Positions 11,586 to 25,300 of a DNA stretch of 64,000 nucleotides are shown one piece after another. The stretch is from Magnaporthiopsis rhizophila (Eukaryota > Ascomycota > Sordariomycetes > Magnaporthales > Magnaporthaceae): contig PYSS01000029.1 in the NCBI GenBank assembly GCA_003049465.1, forward strand, positions 1 to 64,000, in the 5' to 3' direction. Made by a program: the position numbers and the translations under genes. How positions within the stretch are numbered: the first letter of the stretch is position 1; the number at the start of each line of letters is the position of its first letter. The notes beneath the pieces were generated by a model. That model had not been told where the DNA came from. It saw only the letters and a program-made list of their open reading frames with translations, and searched no databases.

Positions 11586-14500
11586 TGCTGTGGCGAGAGG
11601 GGCGGGAAGCGGAAAAGCAGTGACGAGATGCGCCGAGCGTGAGGTGCTGTCCGTACTTGAGGAGTCGGGAGAGTCGTTTGTTGATGCTGTGGGGTCGAGA
11701 TATTGCAACTGATGGAGAGTTGCTTGTTGTATTGGCGAGGTTTTACGAAACCTGAATGCTGTCGTCTTCTGAAAGTGGTATAGTTGGATAGCGCGAGAAA
11801 CCTCGAGTTTTCTACTTCGTAGAGAGCGAGCGAAGTTGTGGTGTTTTGCTCCGATGGTTGAGTTGCTGCAAGCGGTGCGAGTCTCGGCTTTTTGTACTTC
11901 ACAGAGAGAGACCCCAGGGGGTGAGGTTTGTTGAGCTGCCCGGGGTGGTCAGGTTGCCTTTCGTTCGTTTTCCGTGTACGTTCGCTTGGGCGGGGAAAGG
12001 CAGATGGGCGTCGTGGAGGTGGTATGTCTATTGCAACCTGTACCGCCACAAATGTTGACGACAGCGACGGGCAGCTCTAGCGGAGCACAGCCAGGGCACA
12101 CCGAGGATCAAAATACCCAACCAATAGGCAAGGTTGCCGACGACGGGTCCTGCCCCTGGATGGACGATGAGTAACATTGCTTCCCCCAAGCCAGTTTCCC
12201 ATGTGGGACCCGCGCATAGCCAGGAACGAACGACGGGGAGCCAATGGATGGCTATAGGGCGGACGCGGGACGGTGTGAGCCATTGTGTGGGTGGACACAG
12301 GGCGCGAGGTGAGCAAGGACGGTCGGGTGGCAGGCGGTAGGTGATAGCACGGACGGCGGCGTTGTTGCCCGGAGGCCTCGCGGTGATCGAAGGACATGGC
12401 AGGGGCGTGTTTCGTGCCTTCAGTCTGAAGAGAAAGAGAGAGTGAGAGAGAGAAATAGTAATATGACTTTGACAGGGGGCTATGGGGCATTGGTGATCTC
12501 CCTGGGCAGACGCGTAACAGGCGTATATCACCGAGTCGGTGTAGGGGGCGCGCGTGGCTGTGGTCCCGGGTCTGGTGCACGAACGATAACAGGAACAAGT
12601 GCCCGAACCGGAACACACGGGCAGGATAAAGGTCCACGTACGTAAAGACACAAGGCGAAGCCATAAAATAAAGCAAAGCCACCTTCGGGCGAGATCGCTG
12701 GACAATTCAGGGGAGAAGGAAAGAAGAAAGTAAACAACAACAAACAATGAAAAAAAAAGACCAGCAGTCGAGAGGCGAAACCCGCCTCCGCTGCGCCGCG
12801 TCTGCCCGACTCGGGCGCGTGGCACCTGGGTGATGAGCTTTGTGAGCCAGAGCCGCGGGGCGTCGAGGGCTGGGTCGCGCCCGTTGGCGGCCTGGCGAAC
12901 CAGTAGGGCAACGGGGCAACGAGGCATCAGGCGGCCGGCACGGGATTAGAACGCGTTTGACGGGAGATGCGGAAACTGGTTCCGCACCGGCAGCCCCAAG
13001 GCAAGGCCGCGGTACCTTATAGGCGCGCGGCTATGGGTAAGGCTTGCGCTAGGGGCGTCAAGACGGTTCCACATTGGACTGGGCGTTTATTTTTCTGTTT
13101 CAGCGTAAGCACTAGAAGTCGTATGGAAGCCCGCTAGCGACCGATTAGGGGAGTCCGCACCAAAAGAGCGGGAGAAGAGTGAGCGAAGAAACGACGAGAG
13201 GGAGAGAAAAAAAAATGCCGGAAAAAAAGGGCGGAAGTAGGGAAAGAATAATAGTCTAGCCGGTCTCTTGCGACTAACTTGGCCGCCACAAAACAAGCGA
13301 TAGCGCCTCTAGGAGGGGGGCCAAAACAGGTCACACCCACAACATAACCCATGTTCCGGGCAAGGACGGGCGGGAAGTGGGTGTGCGGCGCGCTGAGGAA
13401 AGAGTGATCATCCAAGAGGCGGTCAGCAATGATGCTACGGACAAGGACAGCCATGATATTGAAGTCGTAATACGTCTGATGCGAATGGGCATGATGTGGG
13501 ATGGATTACTTTCGTTCGGGAGCTCACACCATCCGCCAGGTGGGCCTACCAGCGGGCAGGCAGGGGTCACTGAGTTGAGCTGAGCTGGGAGAACGAAACA
13601 GACCAGGTAAGCAAACAAGGGAGCAGGGCAGGAGAGGGGCCTAGCGGTGAAACGGATTATTGCGGCTCTGCTGGCTGGAAGCTTAAGGGGAAAAGGACGG
13701 ATGAGAAACCAAAGAAGTCGTAACACTGATTAAATTACGCGCAGAGCCTTCTCTTCTTCCTTTCGTCATCATCTTTCTCCATTCGGTATTCCGAGGTCCG
13801 CGTAATGGAGCACAAGTGTGATGCACGCCCCAGTCTAGATGTGTGATGGGGGTGGGTGGTGGTGGTGTGTGCGGCTGCAAGCCACACACACACATCATAT
13901 GTAAATGCCCTGGCCAATGCGAGTGAGGGATCGATGCAGATCGACACTATTGGCAAACCAGGGCCAAACCGAATGGGGAATGAGTGGGCGATTTGGGGAC
14001 ACCCAGATCGGGGGAAAATGAGGGGACGGCACGGACGGCCTGGGCAGCTCCGTCAACCTGACGCATGGGACGAGGGCCTGGGGGAGGGCTACGGCTGAGG
14101 ATTTACATTACCGAAAAAGAACGACGCAGACGCAAGGGAGCCCCTGGAGAGATCGTCGCTGTTGGGCCTTCCTCGTCTAGACCGCGCCAAACCCCAAAGG
14201 ACGAGTGGCGTCCTGCGTGGTCATAGCGTAACCAGACCTTGGGCGCTTTGGCATGCATGGAGAGCGTCGTGAGGTTGGCACTTGTGATGATACGAGCCAG
14301 CAATCTCAGTTTATGGCGCTCGATAGCAGCCTTTTCCCCGCTGGCTGCTCCGTCTCTCGAGCCGGCTGAGAAATTCGGAGTGGGCTGCAATAACTGGAAT
14401 AACGCCACCTTCTGCATCCCCGCTTTTGACCAGTTTCCTTCAATACTCCGCCGTCCAGCGTTGGTGGGGAGGGAGCCCAAGCAAGCGGCAATTCTCCACC

Positions 14501-15487
14501 AGCCTGTCCGCCGGCTGATGTGCTATCACGCCAAGCGCAGGCGAGGCGCTCAAACCCCGCCTTTAGTTCCGCAACTGCGCGGAACGACCAGGCTTCGAGT
14601 CGATATTTCCGCGGTTGTATGGTGCAAAAAAGCCGCGAGGGAGAAAAGCAAGGGTTAAAAACCAAGTGTCTGGATAAAAGCCCTTGTACGCAGTACCGAG
14701 GCAGATCTGGAGGTGACAAGGCTCCAGCCAAAGACAGACCACCCACCCCCCGCTAGACTGGAAAACAAAATCCGCACTTTGCCCATACCACACCAAAAGC
14801 CAGGCCCTCCTGCTCCGTGGCTGACCTAACCCTTTCCTAGTATGTCGAAGCGCCACCCCATACCATGACGTGTCCATCAACCCATCTGGTTACCCGCTGA
14901 TCTTTGTCTGCCGGCGCCCTCTCTCAAACCCCCCGGCTACAGCAGAATCACGTCGCCACTGACCACACCCTCCCCCCAGCCGCAGCCCAAAATTAGCATT
15001 GTCCAAGCGCTGTCCTGGCCCTGTCTCTGCCAGAGAGCTCACCCACCCTAACCCACAGCCTGCCCGCCAGCCTGCCAGCCGCAAGTAAAATTACCCTCCA
15101 CTGCACGGATACCTGCCGCAGAGGTGATATTCCCATTGGCTGCTTGCGGGATGCTTGCAAGCTTTTCCACCCATCGTTCGGCTCCTTGCACCCGTCGCTA
15201 TCCGCTGTGGCTACCCGCTGCCGGCACTGAAAAGGAAAAAAGGGAATAGGCGAAAAATAAAACAAAAAGAAAAATAATAAAAGAGACAAAAACGGAGAAA
15301 AATATTAAAAGAAAAAAAATATTAAAGGAAAAAGAGGAAAATATTGCAGAAAAAAAGATGAAGGGAGAAATATCACTGCAGAACCCCTCTCGCTCATGCC
15401 CACGTGCAGCAAATAAAAAGAACCACCCTTGGCGTGCCTTGGCTGGATCCCGACCTCTAGCGATGATCCGGGCATGTGTCTCGACTC
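11586..15487. other. Intergenic sequence without recognisable genes
   Basis: About 3.9 kb with several medium-length frames but no supported gene. The minus-strand frame at 12028-12927 has no ATG-based family resemblance. A minus-strand stretch at about 13454-13300 (MAVLVRSIIADRLLDDHSFL onwards) has gene-like codon use but no identifiable family or exon partners. A plus-strand stretch at 14239-14660 is similar in quality. A/G-rich sequence occupies 15225-15360. Confidence 0.45.
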
Positions 15488-16008
15488 TTATTTCGGGTCG
15501 AGAATTTCTGAGTCCGCAACGATGCGCGCCGCTGAGCTCATGCGCTCCGTCACGGACACGCTGGAGTCGAACGGGTATCCGACCTGGCGCCGGGTGCTCT
15601 CGGCGCCTTGGCTCAGAAACGTCTGCTGTTGCTGCTGCTGCTGCTGCGGCTGCTGCTCAGGAGGAGCAGCAGCCACAGCGTTTTCGGCGGCAGGAGCAGC
15701 CGGGACGGGAGATGGGACGGCAGGGATGTCGGCAGCGGCATCATCAGTAGCAGCAGCAGCGACGGCAGCCTCGTCAGAAGGAGCGGTGGTAGCGACGTCG
15801 TCGGCCGCGGGTGGCTGCTGTTCTTCCGCGGCTGGGAGGCGTGGTGACGTCGGGGCTGATCTGCACCGGAAGGCATTACCGTCAGCTTTCTGCAGCCTTG
15901 GAGGAGTAAGGAGGCCTCATATCCAACCAGCAGGCACCCTCTACGTGCATGCGCCGCTTACCCCTGATTTCCCGCTAGAGAGGAGCTCCGCGAGGTCCGG
16001 GTGCTCAT
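15488..16008 (-). CDS. Hypothetical Ala/Pro/Gln-rich protein, two exons
   Basis: Proposed CDS join: exon 1 16008-15962 and exon 2 15860-15488, giving 139 residues. Exon 1 (MSTRTSRSSSLAGNQG) ends at a GTAAGC donor. The 101-nt intron ends TGCAG, and both sites leave phase 2, so the junction codon GG|A keeps the frame. Exon 2 is low-complexity: Ala/Pro/Asp/Glu-rich segments, a run of eight Gln near the middle, then a less biased C-terminus (TRRQVGYPFDSS, then VSVTERMSSAARIVADSE, ending ILDPK). The exact splice match plus GC-rich codon use argues for a real gene rather than a CAG-repeat shadow. It is probably intrinsically disordered. No signal peptide or membrane segment is visible. Function unknown; no family recognised. 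Confidence 0.55.
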
Positions 16009-19297
<3,289 letters not shown>

Positions 19298-19557
19298 GGG
19301 CCTGTCCCAGACTACGACCTGTTTTTTTATACAAAAATTAAAAAAAGGCAGTTTTTTGCTCCTTTTAAAAGGGTATAACTTTTACCAAATTGAAATAAAC
19401 GAAACTTAAACTAATTAAAAGCCTGTTTTAACGCATTATTTACGCGTGTATTTGTAATTTTTTAGTACCAATAATTTTTAAGTGCAAAATATATTGTTTT
19501 TCTTTTCTTTTTTTTCAAAAAAAAAAAAAACAAAAAACACGTAGTCTGGGATAGGCC
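19298..19557. mobile_element. MITE-like element with about 19-bp terminal inverted repeats
   Basis: The left end reads GGGCCTGTCCCAGACTACG and the right end is its reverse complement with one mismatch (CGTAGTCTGGGATAGGCCC). The 260-bp unit is strongly AT-rich inside and has no coding capacity. Flanking bases are TTAA on the left and TAAA on the right, compatible with a slightly decayed 4-bp TTAA duplication or a TA duplication. This is the structure of a non-autonomous DNA transposon. The transposase family cannot be assigned from the ends alone. Confidence 0.75.
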
Positions 19558-19812
19558 CTAAATGACAAATATAGCACATACTAGCTAGGAGCAAGTATCT
19601 TTCAACTGCTTGCGGGAATGGGTTTGCAAAGTAAAATCATTATCTGATTAGAGGAGAATCTGAATATGTAAAGGAGCGTTTAAATGAGTGTCTTCCTAGT
19701 AGGCGACTGCACCAGACCCCGGACAACTTCCGCCATCTTCCTCCCCCTTTCCATCTCGCAATCTCGCCGCAACCCCAACAATCCCCTACACTCTCTTGAT
19801 TAAGCCGGATGC

Positions 19813-20147
19813 CTAGAACGGGATGCAGTACGGGCTGCCGTTCGCGGCGAGGAACATGCACTTGGTCTTCGGCGGGCAGTCACCGGCGTACTAGTTGAAC
19901 GTTCCGTGTTAGCATCCATTCTTGACAGCAACAAGGCATGCCAAACACATCTCGCGAGTAGACGAGAGTCGAAGCTTACCTGCCAGACCTTCTGCGTGTC
20001 GCAGACCTTCCAGCCCTCGCTGCCGGTCTTGGGGTTGCGGGCGCAGGCGTAGGTGGCCGGGGTGCAGCCGGGGGCGCCCAAGATGTCCTCGGTGGGGGCC
20101 GCGAGGGCGGCGGCGGCAAGGGCGATGACGACGGCGAAGACCTTCAT
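19813..20147 (-). CDS. Small cysteine-rich secreted protein (effector-like), two exons
   Basis: CDS join: exon 1 20147-19980 (168 nt) and exon 2 19890-19813 (78 nt), 81 residues. The 89-nt intron has a GTAAGC donor and CTAG acceptor, phase 0. The N-terminus MKVFAVVIALAAAALA is a clear signal peptide, with probable cleavage before APTED. The mature part has six cysteines spaced as GC-TPATYAC, WKVC, GDC, KC and PYC, ending PYCIPF. From memory many Sordariomycetes have small secreted proteins with this 'GCtPgtYaC...GWxVCd...aGxCppkxxCxf...PYC' layout; I know no experimentally fixed function for it. Three disulfides are likely. A TATA-like box lies about 170 bp upstream. An effector or wall-binding role is inference. 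Confidence 0.85.
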
Positions 20148-20313
20148 GATGACGGTTGTGTTTGGGTGGTGTTGGCTTGTGGAGGGCCGGGTGGTTTCGA
20201 TTATTATTATGAGTGAAGAGCGAGTGACTTTGCTTGCTGCTGCTTGCTGCTGCTTGCTGCGGTGGTGTTGATGGATGGGAAAAGGAGAACATAGACCGGA
20301 GGATGAAGACGTC

Positions 20314-20321
20314 CTTTTATA
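20314..20321 (-). promoter_or_regulatory. TATA-like box of the small secreted protein gene
   Basis: The minus strand reads TATAAAAG about 170 bp upstream of the ATG at 20147, within a C/A-rich leader typical of well-expressed fungal genes. Position and sequence suit a core promoter; no other support. Confidence 0.5.
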
Positions 20322-22580
20322 CCCGAGCAGTCGTGACTTGTCCGCCATCCGCGCTGCTTTCGAAACACGTCAGAGCTGCTGCCTGCTTCAGCCCGACCTC
20401 GTATTGTGCCCGCTTCGGGAAGGATTTCCAGCGTGACCTGCACTTTCCAGCCGCTCGTGATGGCAAAAGGTCCTAACTGCTACCGTCAGGGCTTTTCGGT
20501 CAATTAATTACGTGAAGGTGCAGGTGGCTTAGGCCGGATCATGCACCTTGGCCAAGGCACAAAACGCTTCAGCTTTCCAGGTTCGCCAGATATGACCGGG
20601 ATGGGCCCGTGATGACATGGGAATCACATCAGCGAGGCCTGATTCTCAGCCCGGAGCCAACCTGGAGACGCCCACTCTTTGACCGCGTAGCTGGTAGCTG
20701 ATGACGTTGCGTGTTCTTGCTCAAAATCACCGCAGAAAACAGCCAACCCGAGACATATTCCGCGTGTTTCTGCCGTCTCCCTCGCGACCAGCGATCCCAC
20801 CTATTCTACTAATTAATTACAACCTGGGCAGCTGTTGGCTGGGCAGAAAGCCTAACATCCAAGCTAGTCGGGTGTTCTTACCAAAAATAAAAACCACGAG
20901 ATAAGACAGGGAAAAAGGCGTTAGGGTCAAGACGCTAGAGGCAGCCGTTCGGGGCGGTGCGCCGACATCCGGAGACATGATTTGGAGCTAAAATCTGGGG
21001 CTGTGTCTGCCTGCACATCCATTCGTCAGCCGACACATGTTCAAGCATTGCCAAGCCCCTGTTGGCGGATACTTACCCACATACCCGGCAGATGCAGAAC
21101 AGCCCCGAACCCAGCTCCGGCTAGGTCTCGCTCGGGGGAGGGGCATCCGGGAGCGGCAAAGGGTCCGAATACGACCATGGCTGAATGGTCACCTCATGCA
21201 GGAGATTAACCCACACTGGACCAAGACGGCGGGAGAGGCGGCGCCAGCTGGAAGACGTAGGGTCGCATGATTGCGTCTCGTATTGACCGCGTCGAGTAAT
21301 GGATGTCAAAGTAAGGATGCGGCTAGACTGGTGCAACTGCAGCCAACGCAGCAATTTTGCGGGGAAGACTTCGTGTTGAGAGAGGGGCTATATCCCCCGT
21401 GACCGATAGTCGAGGACTTCCGTCAACTTTCTACTCGCTAAGAAGCCGAACCGAGCCGCGGGCCGGCTCTCGGACTTGGTCCAGATGTGGTGAGGGTGGG
21501 GAGATCGGGATTCTTCCCTGGCCCCATAAGCTGACGACGGACGGCTTGGCTCAGCTGAGCTCGAGGTGCAGCATGGATCCATCCAGCGGCTCCGGATTGG
21601 ACGGCTGGGCGCCGCGGCTGATAGGTTGGTGGCCTGGTGGCAGCTCTTCCGTGGTCGTCCATATTGTTGCATCGATAACGGAATAGGAAAGAAAATAGGA
21701 AAGAAAATAGGAAAGAAAATAGGAAAGAAAATAGGAAAGAAAATAGGAAAGAAAAGAACCAAGATAGTCGCCCGCAGGGGGAGTGGAACTTTTGCCGCGG
21801 CCAACGCCGCAGCCTCCAAGCAAACAGAGAATGCATTTCCGAAAAGCTCCTCTTAGCATAGCCATTCTTGTCCTGCGAGGTTCGAAGCGTCGACTATGTA
21901 ATTACTTGCAAATTCGCTCATAGCGGAATTTTCGGCCATTACGTTTCATATCGCCTATCCTACAGGCTTGCAAAGGTGTACGAGGGTATCCCAACCCCTC
22001 TATTACGGGCGCATTCTGGCAGATGCTTTCGTAGTATTATTCTAGATCATGCTAGGCATAGCAGATATCCAGTCCGGGAGACAAGAGAAAGCAAAATGGC
22101 CCCGCTTATATAAGCTTAGGGGTCACTCCTGAGCCCACGGCTATGGCCATCCGGTTAAGACCACTGTGGCTGGTGTTACTTTACGAATTCGATGGTTTGC
22201 CAAAGGGAAAAAAAGATGCTATGCGATTCCGCAGCATGGCTCAAGCCGCTGGATTAGCTCATCTCCGCCAATGGTACCTTTGGAAGCCTACAGCCTCCAG
22301 TCCCGAAGCACAACACTGTTTGCCATCACAAACATACTTTCCGTGAATCGAACCTTGGTCTTCCGACCCGAACGTTCCATAAAGCGTATCCTAAAAGGAA
22401 TTCCTCGGGGCTTTCTCCTACCCATAAGGGCAAACATATATATTCATCTCTCCTTCTGCACAGCATATCGGCATGCCTTCTCCCTAGATCATCACAGACA
22501 GACATCTGGACAGTCCTGTTTCGCAACACAAAACGTTCTAGGTTGCTTCTTTGCGCTTTCGAGCAGCCAACAGATCCACG
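20322..22580. other. Intergenic sequence with a 12-bp tandem repeat
   Basis: No gene is recognised. The only clear structure is the 12-bp repeat at 21685-21756. Frames in 21388-21865 are produced by that repeat. A tRNA T-loop-like string (GAATCGAACC) near 22336 lacks the rest of a tRNA. Confidence 0.5.
21685..21756. repeat. Tandem repeat, six units of AGGAAAGAAAAT
   Basis: Six consecutive 12-bp units, the last differing at its final base. The repeat is purine-rich on the plus strand and lies in intergenic sequence. Confidence 0.95.
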
Positions 22581-23882
22581 ATGCTATGCCGACGCTTTGC
22601 CAGCCACTGCCGCCTTCCGCCGGCCACCTCGAACCTGGGCATGAGAATGCAACCGACCATGCTGGGCACGTCCGGTCGCGTATATGCCAAGGGAGACGTG
22701 CTTCATCGCTGCGAATACACCTCGGATATCGTAGTCGTCAAGGCCGAGTGAGTGCTCTGCCCCCAAAACCCTTGGGGCCGCCCCGCCCCTAGCCGCTTGG
22801 CGCGATGCCCGGAAAACGCCCAATTGACTAACCTTGTGCAACTCCAGGTCCGGGGGCCGGAGCTTTGTGCTCAAGCGCCCGTTTCCTCACACCTACAACC
22901 GCAGCCTCGATTTTGCAGCCGAGCTCGCAGGCTCCCGCCGGCTCCGACTGCACGTAGACCGCGACCTAGACGGAGAAATCCTGGTCTACCCCTTTTTCAG
23001 GACCACTCTCTTCGACTTGATCAAGGAGGATCCCGAATTCCCCGTATTCGAGCGATCCAAGATCATAACGACCGTCGCCGAGGCGATCCAAGAGATGCAT
23101 AAGAACAGCTGGGCCCATCTTGGTATGTCACGCCAACGAAAAAAAAAAAAAAAAAAAAAAAAAAAGAAAGGGGAAAGAAGACGAGCTCTGTGTTGTTTAG
23201 GAGCTGATTGAAGCTAACCCGTGGCCCTGATTACGCCTCGAAAGACATCAACCCCAACAACGTCCTGGTCGACTGGACCTGCAACGAGCACGGCGACAAA
23301 ACGGTCACCAACACGGTTGTGGGCGGCCTCAGCAATACCGTGAAGTTGGAGGCGGGCGGGCTGCTGGACGACAGCATCCCAGGCATGTTGGGGACGCCCG
23401 AGTGGCGAAGCCCCGAAGTCGCGGCTGCAATGGGCATGTCAATGGCATCTGACATCTACTCCTTCGGTCTCCTCATGCTCTACGTCCTTGGCGCTGGTGA
23501 CATGCTCCGCAAAGCGAGCCCCGAGGGGCTGGTGTTGAACGGGGGCGAGATGACGCTGGGCTACGAGGAAGAGCTCCTAATCCGGCACCTCGCCTACTTT
23601 GGTCCGGCCACCGAGGGCCTGCTCAAGGTGCTCAGGGAAGAAGAATGTTGCCTGGCCGTGAGGGAAATGTCGGATTATTCCCAGCAGGAGGCGGAGTTGA
23701 GACCCAGCCTGAGGTTCCAGTCCTGGGGCCGGGCACTTGGTCCAGAGGTACACGCACTGATCTCTGGGATGGTAAAGATGGACCCAGCGGCCAGGTTGAC
23801 AATCGATCAAGTCCCGCCATCTCTGAGATCATTTGGGGGGAGGAGCATTGATTTAGCAGGAGTAGCAACAGGCATCAGGTAG
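22581..23882 (+). CDS. Protein kinase-like protein of an expanded fungal family, DFG aspartate missing
   Basis: CDS join 22581-22747, 22848-23122, 23245-23882, 359 residues. Introns are GTGAGT...CCAG (with a CTAAC branch site) and GTATGT...AAAG; phases fit. The product has the N-lobe motif LGTSGRVY, VLK lysine K65, helix-C glutamate E81, a catalytic loop H146-L-D148-x4-N153 (DINPNN) rebuilt across the second splice junction, SPE in place of APE (203-205) and SDIYSFG (D217). The DFG position reads G-G-L-S (174-177), with no aspartate, so Mg2+ binding and catalysis are doubtful. The family normally ends 'DP.aR.tIdqVl.HpWW'; here homology stops at TIDQV and about 18 unrelated residues follow, so the C-terminus may be truncated. 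The second intron contains a 27-nt A-run. ATG 22641 is an alternative start. Likely pseudokinase or decaying copy. Confidence 0.8.
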
Positions 23883-24358
23883 TCTGAAGCGGGCAAATTC
23901 CCCTCACTGAATCCATGTCATCACCACATTTTATCCCGGGGGAAGGTAGTACGCGTGCCTATTACTGCAGTTCAAGGAAGGACAGTTTAAATGATGGGGG
24001 GAGGCTGCTGCTCCTACCGCTTCTACCCATAGTGCGTGAGCTCTTTCCACGGCCGTGTGAAAGGATGAGCCGGGTGATAGGGGAGGAAATGGCTGCCCCT
24101 GGGCAACATCGCATACGTCCGCCGCGCCTCCCGGTTAAGGCCATCACCACAACATTTCGTAAAGGAGGAGGTAATGGTGTCGACTGGTGTCTAGACATCT
24201 GTAAACAAAACAATAACATGTTTGCCTTCGCGTTTTGCCCGTTCCGTCGTTCGCCGCCCATCCCGCTACTATTTGCTGCCTGCTGCCGTCGTCTCTCTGC
24301 CGTCTGCCCGCTGCCGCCACCCCCTAGCACCCTTAGCACCCCCCGGCCACGCCCAACA

Positions 24359-24899
24359 ATGGAGTATAATTTCGTCATTCTGAAAACGATCACCCTGGGC
24401 GGCCGCCGGCTCGGGGTCGGCTATGTGATCCGCTCCCCGGCGTTTCGTCGGTATTTTTTCTCCCCGGCCGACTTAAAGGCCGTTATAACTGGGTTGCAAC
24501 GGCAACCAAAAGCTGTGCCTCCCAAGGCCACCGCGGTGGCCGTGCGGTAAGTATTTCTTTTTTATTAAACAAAATTGGTGACGATAAATTAATAATTAGT
24601 GGGATGATAGCGACTTGTTGCACACCAGCCAAGGGGACCCTAAGCCCCATTATACGGCTTGTTGTTTTGATAAATAGAGGAAATATATTGATACGATCCA
24701 TGTTTACTCCTAAGTATGCATCCCCCATCCTAACGGCCATAAATAAACAAAACAAAAAGCAACCTTTACTTGGCGTAATACCAGCTAACTGTTAAATTCA
24801 CTGCTATTTTACAGATCTCCGCCACGCCGCAGCATTTTTTTCCTTTTTTTTAGGCTGCTTGTGTTGTTGTTTTTTTTTCTTTTTTTAGGCTCTTTGTAG
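24359..24899 (+). CDS. Putative spliced ORF carried by repeat copy A
   Basis: ATG 24359 opens a frame that begins MEYNFVILKTITLGGRRLGV, continues GYVIRSPAFRRYFFSPADL and KAVITGLQRQPKAVP, and reaches a GTAAGT donor at 24547. A CTAAC branch site and TTTACAG acceptor (24814) define a 268-nt intron in matching phase 2. The second exon reads RSPPRRS then Phe/Leu-rich T-tract sequence to TAG at 24899. The same frame and splice sites are partly kept in copy B (about 37265-37725), where many differences fall at third positions, hinting at past selection. The in-frame sequence also extends upstream to MAAPGQHRIRPPRLP (24089), shared with copy B. Function unknown; no family recognised. It may be a decayed gene. 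Confidence 0.3.
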
Positions 24900-25130
24900 T
24901 TTTTTTCCTCCTGGGCCGTTTGTGTTTTTTCTTTTTTCTCTTTTTTCCTTCTTTTTTCAGATGTCTGTGTTCTTTTTTTTCTTTTTTTTTTCTAGACTGC
25001 TCCTGCTGTGTTTTTTTTTCTTTTTTTTCTGGGTTGTTGGTTGTTTGTGTGTGTTTTTTTTTTCTTTTTTTTTCTGGGCTCTTTGTGTGTGTGTTTTCCT
25101 TTCCCTTTTTTTTTTTTTTAATAGCTGTTT
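24837..25130. repeat. Degenerate T-rich minisatellite in repeat copy A
   Basis: Around seven or eight imperfect units of roughly 30-45 bp, each with a core like TCTGGGCTgTTTGTGT followed by a long T-run with CTTTTT interruptions. Single matching cores occur in copy B (TTTGGGCTGTTTGTGT near 37796) and copy C (TCTGGGCTGTATGTGT near 40294), so copy A appears to have amplified the 3' end of the dispersed repeat. Confidence 0.75.
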
Positions 25131-25300
25131 GTGTTGCCCCTGTTGCGCCTGATATCCTTATATAAATGAAAAAGAGTTTGGCGTCCAGAACACAAAAGCG
25201 GCGGGAATTGGCTGCTATTACCCTTTGAGAAGTCACTGTGTTCTCGCCTTGGTTTAAACGTGAGAGGAACATGTCGCAGTTCTTGACTGGGATTGCAGCT

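Larger units (their letters stand above)
23915..25135 (+). repeat. Dispersed ORF-bearing repeat, copy A
   Basis: From about 24020 the sequence is homologous to 36450-37740. Shared blocks include a CTTTCCACGGCC block, a GGAAATGGCTGCCCCTGG block, a CGCGTTTTGCCCG block followed by CTGCCGTC-rich sequence, a CTCGGGGTCGG block, and a TACCAGCTAACTG...ACAGATCTCC block, in the same order. The right end runs into a T-rich minisatellite. No terminal repeats or target duplications are obvious. It could be a retroposed gene family or an uncharacterised repeat; no reverse transcriptase or transposase is visible. Confidence 0.75.

Noticed and set aside
12028..12927. 299-codon minus-strand frame
   Set aside because: The composition is erratic, no family resemblance or splice signals exist, and overlapping frames of similar length occur on the same strand.
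22320..22360. tRNA-like T-loop string GAATCGAACC
   Set aside because: No matching acceptor, anticodon or D-arm could be folded around it on either strand.
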